This document shows positions 21,765-32,253 of a stretch of DNA of 64,000 nucleotides, in pieces; the first letter of the stretch is position 1; each line of letters opens with the position of its first letter. The notes beneath the pieces are model-generated. The model saw only the letters and a list, made by a program, of their open reading frames with translations. It did not search any database and was not told where the DNA came from. The stretch comes from Linum tenue (taxonomy: Eukaryota > Streptophyta > Magnoliopsida > Malpighiales > Linaceae): positions 35,505,608 to 35,569,607 of the forward strand of contig CAMGYJ010000010.1 in the NCBI GenBank assembly GCA_946122785.1, given 5' to 3'. The position numbers and the translations under genes are program-made.

Positions 21765-21957
21765 TTCACGGACGGATTGCCAAGTTCACGGTCTTACAAG
21801 ACCATGAATAGGCAAACTCGCCCGTGAACCAGGCACTTCTACGAGTATAACACTTGTCGACCATTCCCAGTTCATGGACGGATTGCAGAGTTCACGATCT
21901 TTAAGACTGTGAACTAGCAAACACTTTCGTGAACTTCGAGCCTCGCCTATAAAATGA
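21765..21957. repeat. Word array and TATA box in A2
   Basis: Two ~85-bp units with gttcacggacggattgc / cacggtctt and complementary cccgtgaac, gtgaact words (21768-21830 and 21868-21935). They are followed by a TATA-like ctataaaatg at 21947-21956, upstream of the ATHILA ORF-1. Confidence 0.65.
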
Positions 21958-22153
21958 TAAACCCCAGGGTAGGGTTTAAGATCAAAGTATCGCAGCTAAG
22001 AGGTCTAGAACCTCGGATTACTTCTCTTCGAACAAGAACTCACAAAAACATGGTCGATTTTGTGGGTTGGGTGGTGAGTTTCGTGCAACTTTCACGAGGG
22101 GAAAGAGGCTCGAGACTTTAGGTCGATGCTTGGCCACGATAAGGGCGATGAAC

Positions 22154-22918
22154 TGATCGATACAAGCTCACAATTGCTCAGAATCCTCCAAGCAATCCAA
22201 CTCAATTCTTCAAGCAAACTTGAGAGATGAATCAAAGCTCTACTTTGTATTCAATGACGAAATACTGACAATTACAATGAATTGGAACTCTTAAATAGAC
22301 CTACGCTAACTAATCAAACTACTCTGTAAGTCCTTAACACAATCAAACACGAAAAAATAGTTCAAAACAGAAAAGGTTAAACTGATCATAATCCATAAAG
22401 GACTCGGATTCGCAGCTCAGCAAGACAGTCTCAAACAAGCTTCACCCGATCCTGCTGGGGTTCGCACGAAGCTTTCCGATCTTCAATCCAGCTAACCTAC
22501 ACCACGTCGTTGGAGTAAATGAACTGTACTTTCATGGGGTGCAAGGTTCCAGCCTCGACTCTTCTCCGTGAATGTAGAATAGATCCCCAAAGTCGCCTTG
22601 CTGACCACCCTCCTTGCCTTAGCCGATTTCTCGCCCTTTCCCCATTTTGGCTTAGGGTTTTGTGAGGATCTAAACACGACTCTCCCAGATTCTTATCGAG
22701 CTCCAAACCATTTCCTCTTATAGAGAAACTTCCCAGATCCACAACAAGCCTTCATTCGCCCTTTTTCATCGAGCCAAATAAAAGTTGCATACGTGCAAAG
22801 AAGGGTACCTGAAACACTTGCAATACTTGGGCAAAATTCATGGTTCTTGTTAGTGTTTGAGATTACTTTTCGATCAAACAATTCAAGCTTGTTGGTTGAA
22901 CCAAATTGGATCATATCA
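22154..22918 (-). mobile_element. LTR-like insertion (probable solo LTR)
   Basis: A 765-bp block starting tgatcgatac and ending ggatcatatca, i.e. TG...CA with short inverted ends. On minus, a TATA-like ctataagagga lies about 200 bp inside. The same terminal ggatcatatca closes the blocks at 39132 and 48186. The flanking sequences aagggcgatgaac and aaggggcgtgaac are alike, but no clean 5-bp duplication is seen. Confidence 0.45.
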
Positions 22919-23756
22919 TAAAAGGGGCGTGAACATTGACTTTTCACTTCATGATCCAAAACTCGCCGGAAAATTAAAATCTCGCCGGAAAACCGCGAAA
23001 TTCCGACGGTTTTTGGCCATTTTCCCCATTTCTGGCAAGCAAAACCCAAAATGAAGCACAAAACCATTCTCCCCTCATCAAAACGGCCTTCTCTGAGATT
23101 TTGGGGAGATTTGGAGCACATTTTTCCGGCGAAGTCTCCCTCGGCGAGCCTCGGACGAGAGTCCAGCGAGCATCCGACGAAGCTCCAGCAACCCTTCTCT
23201 GGTCTGCTTTTCGGTCGATTTTCACTGTCCTCGCCCTCACCTCACTTCCTCCTACATCCCACTAGAGTCTCCATGTTGGTTTTCAGCTCTTTCATTTTAA
23301 TTTTGGGAGAATCGGATTAGGTAGTGAAGTGAGGAAAATTTTAGTGAATTGCATGTTGAACTTAGAATTAGGGCGAGGAATTAGGTGAATTAGGGTGATT
23401 GAATGATGGAATAATGTTGCTTGAGCTTATTTGAGCCTTGGTGGGCACGTTTTAATTCGAATTGCCTGTATTTGTGAAATTTGCCCACCAAGTGCTAATT
23501 GTTGAATGATGAGAAATGTTTGATTGAGTGGTGGTTGGTAGTCACTGTGGCATGGTTTGGGTTTGAATTTTTGTGTGAGATAATCCGTGACCACCTAGAA
23601 CCGTGCCACGGGGTGCTTAAGCTTAATTGTTTTGATTAGCATGGATCCGTACTGGAAATTTCAGTGTGGGGGAAATTCTTTTTCCTCCCAATGAGCTGTG
23701 ATTGACGTTTATTTCCACGTATGGTGCATGTTTGTCGATCTTCTAGGAAAGTCAGC

Positions 23757-24209
23757 ATGAGCCACCCATACCTTGTGGCATTGAGAGGGAATCCCCAAGC
23801 AGAGAGGGAGATGCGATTTTGGGCGAGCACTAACTCCGGAGAACACTGGAAACTCGACTTCAATCAATTCGATGGCCTTCACTATGGAGACATCATGAGG
23901 GAGGCGGTGGCGCACCCACAATGGCGCCAACTCCTTGAATTGAAGGATGACATTTTTGAGTTGTGTGTCGAGTTTTTCAGTACTTTCACCATCCTCATGA
24001 AAGAAAGCACGCTCGGCGCTCTAAGGCGCAGGGTGAAATTCCACTTGGGTGGGAAATGGCACAAAATGTCTTTTGACGAGTTTGGCCGATTACTGGGAGT
24101 TTATAATGAGAGAGAGGACGAGTGGGAAGAGGACGCAATCAGAGTTTGCGAACTGAATGCAGCATATCATAGGTTTCGCCTCCTGGAGCACCGGCTAATA
24201 CCATCTTGA
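23757..24209 (+). pseudogene. ATHILA ORF-1 family protein, N-terminal part
   Basis: Start chosen at the Met (MSHPYLV) at 23757. The segment LCVEFFSTFTILM ... RVKFHLGGKWHKMSFDEFGRLLGVY is the hallmark of the Athila ORF-1 family (Pfam ATHILA). It ends at a stop at 24207-24209, and homologous residues continue downstream in other frames. Its function is unknown; in related elements it follows pol and has been compared with an envelope-like position. Here it is broken. Confidence 0.75.
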
Positions 24210-24756
24210 TCGGCACTCACATTGGCATCCACACTCAAGCCATAGTGGCGCATCATCAACGCACTCCTAGCCCGTTCCCTCTACCCGAGCTATAACAATC
24301 CAAACAAGATAACCAAGAGGATCTTGTTGGCGTTTGCTTCCATGGAGGATCCGTGTAGCAACCTTCATCTTGGTTCATTCTTGGCCTCCTCTTTCGCCAG
24401 AGCCATAGGGGGCAAACGACGATATATCACATCAATGGGGCCCTACATTACTAATCTCGCCCGTCACTTGAATGTTATTTTGGCGGGCTGCACATATGAG
24501 GGACGCTCCACGGGGTTCGAAGAGAGCACTTTGCGTTCCATGCGGTTGCTGGGATTGTTTGGGCCGTTCCGGTTCATTGAGGGACTACCTCTACCACCAA
24601 AGATACGACCTCCAGAGAAGCCACCTGCTCGAGCTCTCGGCCGCCATCGGTGATCCCCTCGTCCAGAGGATGGATTGCCTCGAGACCCATGTCATGGGAG
24701 TGACTTCCCGACTCGACCGGCAAACCGACCTCCTTGAGAAGATGGCTCGACGCTAG
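24210..24756 (+). pseudogene. ATHILA ORF-1, C-terminal part
   Basis: Continues the family pattern after frame breaks: a residue run equivalent to WRIINALLARS, then NKITKRILLAFASM, SFLASSFARAIGGKRR and YITNLARHLNV (frame 24324-24653). A last piece with a coiled LDRQTDLLEKM end is in another frame (to 24756). At least two frameshifts and a stop. Confidence 0.65.
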
Positions 24757-25136
24757 GGTCTCATTCCAGATGATGTGCCGAGGACTTTGACCCAGTGAGA
24801 GGTAGCCGACGAGGGAGATATGTGGCAGAGCAAATACCTTTCGCCCCACTACTCCACTTGGAACTCTGAACTTCTTTGTTTTATTTTTCTTTCTTTTATT
24901 TTGTATGTGATCATAAACTACTACTATCGTATTGTGATGTGTAATAACCTCGCCTCGAGCGAGTCGTATTGTGTCTGTGTATTTGTGTTTTTTTGTCTTC
25001 TCCTTGAAGCTTAAATCTCCTACCCTAGGTAAATTCCAACTTTCACTCGCCAAGCAAAGCGGTAACACTCTTTCTACCCCTATCTTACGCTATTAAGGGC
25101 AATGTCGAACTTAAGTGCGTGTGTAGGGGGGGGGGG
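24757..25136 (+). other. A2 3' non-coding and purine tract
   Basis: Non-coding. Ends in gggcaatgtcgaacttaagt then a G12-type run (25100-25136), the internal polypurine motif that also occurs in A3 on minus (cattgagggcaatgtc, then caagtgtggggg, at 30944-30978). Confidence 0.65.
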
Positions 25137-25900
25137 GTAGTTTATTCTTATGCTTGTGTGAGTGTGATTGATGCTTAGAGCATTGATGTATGCCCAATTT
25201 TGAAAAAATTGAGGGCTCCAAGCAATATTTGCATTATCAAAGTGGCCGGTTTGTAGGAGAATCTCATGTTTATTGGCATTGACCTTGAATTGTTGCATGT
25301 GATCGAGTATGTCCTAAGATGATGACTAAGAGGTGCATTAGGATAGTTCAAAAGTTTATTTCTCATATGTGCGAAAATGAATGGATGTCTTGACTCAATT
25401 ATTTGTTGATTGCAATTGCCATGCATTGTGTTTTGTGAAAGTGGAATGAATGATTGGGTGACTAGGTAGCCATGGGAGTTTTGAGCCGATCGTTTTATTC
25501 TTGTATGCTTAGATCCCTCTTACCATGGCGAGTAACATCACAGTTGTCACTAGTGAGTATGATGGAGGCGTAGGATTAGTCCACACCCAAATGTTGATTG
25601 TCTTGAAATGTCTTATCCCCTAGTCAACCACTTGAGCCTTGTGACTTTGGGGGCTGTTCTCATGTTGTGAGCTTAATGGTGCTTGATAGAACGACCCCCA
25701 TCCCTTTTTCATGTCTATACGTGTGTCGTCCTTGTATCCCGGAGCTCTCGCTTTTGAGTTCCATTGAGGTTCTACATAGGAGGATTGTGCGTGGTTATTG
25801 CTAGGAATGAAAGAGAAACGAGTAGTGTTGGACTGAGTTCTTAAAGGAGAGCATTGGTTATCAAAAGTAGTGTGGCAAGTGTTTAACTCTCTAGTACCCC
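25137..25900 (+). other. A2 3' non-coding region
   Basis: No coding frame. Partly similar, in opposite orientation, to the A3 stretch 30460-30700 (gtaggattagtccac versus gtgggctaatcctatgcc). The right edge is approximate. Confidence 0.4.
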
Positions 25901-25944
25901 CCTAAAAAAACAAAAAAGAGGTAATAAAACGGGGTCAATAAAGT

Positions 25945-26336
25945 AGAGAGTGCCACAAAAGTCTGTACCAGTAATGGAACTGGTCTTTCTCTAATGCTTC
26001 TGATGATAACCTGCTAACCAGGTTATGCAGTTTCTCTCCCTTGCATCAAAATCAGTTAGGTGATGAAACCTGTCAAAAATAGAAGTAATCAAAATCTCAA
26101 TTACTGGTTATGAGAAGATGTGGCAAAAAATCTTGAGCAAGGTTTTTTAAGTTCAAGTTTTCACCTGCAACATTGGTGGCAAACTCGCTGCAGAATATTG
26201 CCTACTAATGCTTTATCAGTGTTGCTATGAACTTCACAAATCTTGTGTTGTTGGTGATAAGGATCTTTGCTGCTAAGATCAACTTCACAATATTGCACTT
26301 GACAACAAATAGGCTTAGGATTGGGAGAAAGTGGCT
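25945..26336 (-). pseudogene. SBP-box (SPL) domain fragment
   Basis: Exon 26165-26336 encodes an SBP zinc-finger start: CCQVQYCEVDLSS, YHQQHKICEVH, ALVGNILQRVCHQC. After a 95-bp intron with GT and AG ends (26070-26164), the second part (26069 downward) encodes FHHLTDFDARERNC and WLAGYHQKH, matching the FH.L.EFD..KRSC..RLAGH block. The intron sits where SPL genes have theirs. The last Arg-rich nuclear-localisation stretch is degraded and contains a stop. SPL proteins bind GTAC cores; this copy cannot. It is the 3'-most member of the co-oriented chain. Confidence 0.85.
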
Positions 26337-26710
26337 TCTCTTCACTCTTTGCATCTTAATGATCATCATCTTTACATAATTGTTGTTGATCTTTCATATG
26401 TGGAGCTGCCAAAATCTTACTAACCACTGGTCCTGAACTGTTATCTAGTGTGTGGTTTATGGACAGGGTGTTGTAATCTTGGGAAGTAGATGAGGAAGCA
26501 TGGGAAGAATATGTATAAGGAGGAATTGACAGTGCAATCCTGAGCTTTGAAAGTAGAAAAATAATCATCATAGAATCATCATTCTCCGATTCTAAAGTCT
26601 TCTCCTCCCTATTGTCCGGTAAATCAAAAGATACATCTTGCAACGCCAAATCGCCACCAGAATCCTCTTGCACAACTGTGATTGGTTGTGGTTCAAGAAA
26701 AGTATTTTCA
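26337..26710 (-). pseudogene. Exon preceding the SBP domain
   Basis: A 105-residue minus frame (26356-26673), acidic and Ser-rich (DNREEKTLESENDDSM), ending in KDDDH then stop just before the SBP coding sequence. The position and composition fit the region N-terminal to the zinc finger of a larger SPL protein. No domain is recognised. Confidence 0.4.
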
Positions 26711-26739
26711 GTAGCCTCCGATTAAGAGCAAATAGAAAC

Positions 26740-27330
26740 AATAATTAGGTTACTATAATTCTCAACCGCAATTGACTTCAATCAACTTATACTTGCTTAT
26801 TGGAATGTCTATGTTGTTGTTGGGTAGATTCTTCTCTTGTGTGATTCCTGAAGAAAGCACGAATGTAAGCGTGGATGGCGGTTGCGTTAATGAGGGAACG
26901 ATATTCTCATCTCTACTAATGGATTCCAACATCTTTGAGCAACCAGAAATGTTGAGAGTTTCGAGAAATTTCATTAAGTGCATAATACTGCATGGGAGAT
27001 TCTCGAGTTTTTCACAGTTCTTGAGGTTCAACTCACTGGCAGACACCCAAGTGATGGAGGAAGTCTGGTGAGATTTGAGCAGTGAGAGAGATCAAGAGTC
27101 TTGAGCAACTTCAATCTGATCAAACTTGGAAGTCTCTTTAGACTTTGACATCCCTTGAGGTTGAGATGCTGAAGTATTTTAAGATATTGAATCGAAGTCT
27201 ACACATCCTTTAAGATTCAGACTCTCAACTTTCTGGGCTTTGGATAGGTTTGGAATCCATAGCATATTATAGTGATTTGTGTCAAGGTGATTCAAGCTCA
27301 CAAGTAGCTGCAAGAAGGTAACATCTTATA
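26740..27330 (-). pseudogene. TIR-NBS-LRR type LRR fragment
   Basis: Leucine-rich repeats of plant resistance-protein type: LWIPNLSKAQKVESLNLKGC, then (after frame breaks) ASELNLKNCEKLENLPCSI and MKFLETLNISGCSKMLESIS. The L..LNL..C..L..LP spacing and NLSKA.K.ESLNL phrase are typical of TNL receptors. The fragment begins after a splice-acceptor-like tcttgcag (27309-27316 on minus). No TIR or NB-ARC is seen in the window. It lies between the unknown ORF and the SBP exon, on the same strand. Confidence 0.8.
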
Positions 27331-27390
27331 TACAAATGAAACACTAGTATGATTGTAGTTACAGTGATTCATGAACAAGGGATTTTGTTA

Positions 27391-27900
27391 CTACCTGCTC
27401 CCCTCCATTCCATAGCTAGGGAAGTTTGCAGTATGGGAAGAAAAGGGACACAAAGTAGTGTGCACAAAACAACAGTGAGGGAGACTTTGAAATGTATAGT
27501 TGTTGCATGAAGTTTTCTGTATGCATGGAGTTGCTGCGAGCATGCTCCAATATGGATGTGGCAAGGTAACTTGTAACCTCCGTCTGGATTGATTCAATAC
27601 TTCCAGCATTTTATCACCAACCTTCTTGTCTTCTTGCAGCGGAATGCAAGAAATAAATTGAGATTTAAGAGATTGTAGCACTCCACTGTAGTTACTATCT
27701 GGAACAGAACACATCCCAATTCCAAGATCAAAGCCAGATATCGTCCCCAATAAGACTCTAAAATTCGGTGGCCTAGCATATTTCATCCTAAGTTCGAGAT
27801 CAATGTCAAGGTTAGTTCCACTATCACTTGGCCTGAAATTTATGTCACTGTATGTGTTATTGACATTGAACATGAACTCTGGCATTGGAATCTCTTGCAA
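27391..27900 (-). pseudogene. Unidentified open frame in the gene-fragment chain
   Basis: 169 residues (MQEIPMPEFMFNVNNTYSDI...). No family recognised, no signal peptide or membrane segment. It lies between the B3 remnant and the LRR, on the same strand. It may be part of the B3-gene C-terminus, an LRR-adjacent exon or a fourth captured gene. Confidence 0.3.
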
Positions 27901-28169
27901 TAGCCTCTCCGGGCTTGGCTGTATTTACACGATCAAACAACAAAACCCACAAGATAAGTGAAATGGTACATTTGAGGTTTGAACTAGTTCATTCAAATAA
28001 CTTGAGATATTGATAGAGGTTCAAGAATAAGTGGTTGAGATACCACTGAAAATTATAACTTACTGAGTGGAGCAACGAGTGATCCTCCTGTTCCCATGCC
28101 ATTACATTAGATGCATAGGAATAAGAGTAATTAAATGGAAGCATTAGGTTGGTTGTGAGAGTGGAAAGG

Positions 28170-28388
28170 TCATCTTTGGAGGTCAAACAATGACGAGAAG
28201 GTCAATGGTAGCACTATGTCGGTTATGAGGCTAGACTACTACTGATCTTGGAGGTCGGATGGGAGATAAGCCGATTGATCTTCATCAACATTGGGCCACC
28301 GTTTCCAGCCTATGTAAAAGCTTTCCTTCCCGGCATCACGATGGAAGGAGATTGTGCCTCTAGCTCTTAGATTCTTCTCCTTCACAAA
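28170..28388 (-). pseudogene. RAV-like B3 domain, C-terminal part
   Basis: Minus strand from 28388 reads FVKEKNLRARGTISF then GKESFYIGWKRW, the C-terminal strands of RAV/NGA-type B3 domains. It directly continues the part ending at 42954, with element A3 inserted between. The 5-bp ACAAA at 28384-28388 is the target duplication. The reading continues to SAYLPSDLQ and a stop near 28240. Confidence 0.85.
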
Positions 28389-29421
28389 TGACACGCTAAA
28401 ACACAACACCAAATTGCAACCAAGTGTAATCGCAGTATGGAAATGCAGTATAGTGGAATCAAGTAATAAATGTCAACCCTAGGCCTAGATGTACTGCCTA
28501 CTCCGTGACTATCTATTATCTAGAGGGGAAAGTTTAGTGAAAATGAGTTTAAACTAAAGCAGAAAGAAAGCAGTAAATTGTCCGGTTTCTTGAAGCAAGA
28601 GAAGAGTCCCTTCAGGAATGAGTCCCCCTAGCTCCTTAGTTAGGTCCAAGTTGCAATTTCTTTTGGATGATTCACTATTGATCAAACTGCGGAAGATCCG
28701 ACAGTAGCTTGGAATCTCTTAAGCTGACCAAGCCTTCTTAGACAGATTAACCGGCAAATGACTTGTCTTCACTCATGGGGATGCAATCTGGGCTACAATG
28801 GTGAGAATCCACTCCAAATAGCTCATAGGATTTGTTCTTCGCTTCTCTCTTTAGAACTCAGTTTTTTATCCAAAAATTTGAATCCCCTTCCTTTGGCTCG
28901 AATCTGCCTCTTTCAACTCAAGTCTGGACGAAATACGGTCGTAAATGTTCCCTGCCCGTATTTTGCCCAAAACATACGTTTTGGTTAAGTCTTAGTGCAT
29001 CCAAGGCTCCTCTCGTGGCAGTGAAATTACGGGCTAGACACTGAGGAATACGACCGTATTTTTTAGAATACTGGTCGTATTTTGTACCTCGGCCATCACC
29101 AGGCTCGGCATAAAAAATACCGGCAGTAATTGGTGAATTACGACTGTAATTTAGGGAATACTAGCAGTAATTTGTGAATTACGGCTGTAATTTGGGGAAG
29201 GTTGCCCGTATTTCTTCCTCAGCTCCACTTTTGAGAGGCTTCTGAGTGACCAAACGACCTTCGATTAACCCGAAACTTGCGCCTATGCCTACCGTTACTC
29301 GCTAGGACCTGAAATATGACAAAATAACAAAGCCTAGCATAAAATAGGCCAATGAACCACAAATCCGAGCTAAAAAAGTTAAGAAACAAGGGTGCAAACA
29401 TGTGCAAATACGACGCTATCA
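28389..29421 (-). repeat. A3 3' LTR
   Basis: 1033 bp, begins tgacacgcta and ends gacgctatca. Compared with the 5' LTR it lacks about 390 bp near 28760. The break lies at a short repeat (tcttca) that occurs at both ends of the missing segment in the other LTR. Confidence 0.9.
28935..29215. repeat. Palindromic word array in A3 LTR
   Basis: Repeated tacggtcgta, gcccgtatttt, atacgaccgtatttt, attacggctgtaattt, attacgactgtaattt. Core acggncgt with flanking T/A, the counterpart of the C/G-flanked words of A1. The matching array in the 5' LTR is at 42490-42745. Confidence 0.8.
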
Positions 29422-29436
29422 AATCCCCCCACACTT
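29422..29436 (-). promoter_or_regulatory. A3 polypurine tract
   Basis: Plus aatccccccacactt, minus AAGTGTGGGGGGATT, directly beside the 3' LTR start: the plus-strand priming site. Confidence 0.85.
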
Positions 29437-31162
29437 AACTGTTTTCTTGTCCCCAAGCAAACCAAGTCAGATTCAATGTACGCTCCAAACATTTTAATCA
29501 TGCAAACTTTGGGGACATATCAAATATGCACAAAACACGTGAATCATATTGGCTTTTAGACATCAACACATGAACAATCTCAACGACAACCTAGACAACC
29601 ACCACAGATGACATTTGAGTGCATCAAAATCGAGTAAAGGAATAGTCTCCCTTCTGTTCACCAACCAACCTAGACTTGACTCAACCACTTATTCAAGATA
29701 GTCACCTCATGCATAAAACTCAAGACATCAGAATCAAGACCGAGCAATCTAGGTCCTCACCGGGGTAAAGAATGTAAAGAATATATGGAAATGAATCGCT
29801 CACTCTCGACCAGTGGGGTCAGGACAATTTGATGCGAAAAATGCGCATGCTTATTCTCTCAATTCCTAACGTCTCTTCACCATGATGGCAACCTCTAAAT
29901 GCTAGAGTTCACATATCGGGTGTCACCACTAACTAGTCAGAAGGTCTTAGACACGGGTTCATATGACTGGCTAGGGTCTTCGACATGGGGAAAAAGCTTT
30001 TAAGGTGGTGGAAGTATGCATAACACAAGGTTCCACAGTTCCAAACCCAACACATTTACCATAATTCAAACCATTTACTTTCTTTCTACCATTCTGCATT
30101 AAGCAAGTTCTTTAGAGCACAAGAGTCAAGAAGGTCACAATGATGCTAGTAATTCTAAGCCAGACTGCTAAGAAACACTACTTAATGGGCATGATTCAGA
30201 TTTTTATGGTGGCTCTCTTTTGCTTTCATTCATTTTTTTTTCTTTTTTTTTTTTCTTAAGAGAACTACCACTTTTACACATTTTTATCCATGCAAGCACA
30301 TGCCCAATTTTTAAGAACTACCTCCAACCCTCATCTTATTTCCAATAGAGAACAATAGTAAACATGCAAAAACCACTCTGTGGAACCTCTAAGAGATGCA
30401 TAAGGGTGATTTTTCATTGTAGATCGGAAGAAATAAAGTTACACGGATCAAAGAGGATGACTAGGGGGTATGACACCAGGGCAGTCAATTTGGTCGTGGG
30501 CTAATCCTATGCCTCCATCATCCTAACTAGTGACAATGTGAATGCTACATATCATGGAAGAGGTATCTATCGCACAAGAAGAAAACGAGCAGGCTCAAAT
30601 CTCACATGGCTACCTATATGCTCTATCTCTCATTTTGATTCCCTGAACTAGATTCATAAGCGACTGTAGAAAATAAGTGATCAATCCACGTCACAGTTGG
30701 TAAGCAAACAGTTGAAAAACTAAACCCCTACATAACTTTACTGCACGTCTCAGTCATCATTATAGGTTGTCCTAGTCACAATCAAGTTGTCATGCATCAA
30801 TTTTAACAGCCATTCGATTCACCACATAAACCACACTGCCAATATGATCATGCAAATATCAGTACTTAGAACCCTCAAATCTCGAGATTTGGACAGCGGA
30901 CTAGGCTCCAAGCACACATACATATGTTCCAATAAATACAAAGCACCCCCACACTTGAATTTGACATTGCCCTCAATGGAGCAAAGGAAAGGAGAATGAT
31001 GTTACCAGGAAATGATGAGCGGGAACGGTGACTGGAAGGCAGACTAGTCAAGAGCATGGGACTGGAAGGGGACCAGTCCAAAGGCACTAAACTAGAGTCA
31101 TCAAAACACACTGGGTGATAGAAAACATAGTTCCGAGTGAAAAAAAAACAAACCATGGTGGG
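29437..31162 (-). other. A3 3' non-coding region
   Basis: About 1.7 kb without a convincing frame. An internal polypurine motif (caagtgtggggg on minus) lies at about 30944-30960. Nothing else recognised. Confidence 0.6.
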
Positions 31163-31187
31163 GATGCCTCCCCACAAGCGTTTCTTT
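31163..31187 (-). other. Athila post-pol signature (A3)
   Basis: gatgcctccccacaagcgtt, then acgcatttagctggacgct. Same block as after A1 pol, though A3 has no pol. Confidence 0.85.
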
Positions 31188-31239
31188 TACGCATTTAGCT
31201 GGACGCTGGCTCCTAAGTTTCGGTCCACCCCAGAACCTC

Positions 31240-31830
31240 CTTGAAGTTAAGGTTCTCGTCGATGATGTGGAGTCTCAAGTCACAAGCAGGTGGTGTGATA
31301 GGCGATGAAGATAGCTCGTGCCCGTGAGGAAGATGAAGTCACCACACTTGAGACCTCTCCTTCGCGTCTTCTCTTGTCTCATTGCCCCAAACCAGATAAG
31401 ATACCATCGATTGACCACCATCGCATCCACCAAGAGGGATCGATGTTTATGTGGTCTTGGTCTGGCAAAGAGACACTGCAAATGGGTCCTTCCCAAGAAG
31501 ATCCTCGAAGTTTGGTGGAGACATCACATGTAACATAGGGGCGGTGCAAGTCTCTTCCACCTCAACTTCATCCTCAGCCTGGACACCACTTGCTTCTTCA
31601 ACTCCCCTTCCTTCTTCAGAATGTGGTCTCTCCCCTTGGAATAGATCAAGAACTCCTTCTGCTTCACTTTTGTCATCCTCCACAATTTCTTTCCTCGCCC
31701 TTTCTCGATCTTCTTCTTCCTACACGGATTAGAGAGCAAGTCACCAAGCAATTTCTTCGATGAGAATTGAGATCATCTTGCATCTCCTCGTCCGGCCCAT
31801 CTTGATCATGATTATCACGAGACCTCTCCG
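31240..31830 (-). pseudogene. A3 ORF, C-terminal remnants
   Basis: Minus frames 31447-31683 and neighbours carry an acidic region (EEASGVQAEDEVEVEET) ending in PPNFEDLLGKDPFAVSL. They are in different frames from the N-terminal part, so the ORF is broken. It is likely the end of the gag-like protein of this non-autonomous family. No known catalytic motif. Confidence 0.45.
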
Positions 31831-31885
31831 CGACAACTTCTATCTGCTCCACAATGTCCTCGTAGCCTTCGTCATCCTCCTCCTC

Positions 31886-32253
31886 TTATAGTATGGTATC
31901 AGAAAGGTGATCTTGAGCAGGATGTGCGCAAACTTGATCCACCCACTCTGTTTGGTTCGCTGAGCACTGAACAGCCTCCTCCATTCCATGGAGAAATGAT
32001 GGATCAGAAGGGGCAAGGGCTTGGATTTGAAGATCCATCTTGGAGCATGATCTCGTAGTGTCTCGAGCAAAATTCTCCATGAGAAGCCTCAATTGTTTGT
32101 TCGGATCTTCTAGTGGAGTGTAGCATAGCTCTGCAGAGTGGCTCGTGAAGGCCGCCATGGCTAACTCTAGCTTTGATGGCCCTTCTGGTTGTGGGAGGAA
32201 TTCTTCTTGATAAGGAGATTGTTCTTGAGGTTCCCAAGGGTCCGGTTGTTCTC
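31886..32253 (-). pseudogene. A3 gag-like ORF, middle part
   Basis: QPDPWEPQEQSPYQEEFLPQ..., Pro/Gln/Glu-rich, then a helical LEDPNKQLRLLMENFARDT region. It directly continues the frame ending at 41271 (MDSGFSTNPYYGE), the two halves being separated by A4. Resembles the gag-only proteins of non-autonomous plant gypsy elements. No zinc knuckle or protease. Confidence 0.6.

Larger units (their letters stand above)
20580..25900 (+). mobile_element. Athila element A2, truncated at both ends
   Basis: Plus orientation. It starts abruptly inside gag-C/protease coding sequence at about 20580. It continues through the protease ORF, the post-pol signature (21557-21580), a non-coding stretch with TATA box, an ATHILA ORF-1, and the internal purine tract (to 25136). 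It fades out near 25900. No LTR, RT or integrase is present. A minus-oriented LTR-like insertion occupies 22154-22918. Confidence 0.75.

Noticed and set aside
25868..25965. Inverted pair tgtggca...ctctct / agagag...tgccaca at the A2/SBP border as a Helitron end
   Set aside because: No CTRR terminus or A|T insertion site could be placed; pairing is imperfect.
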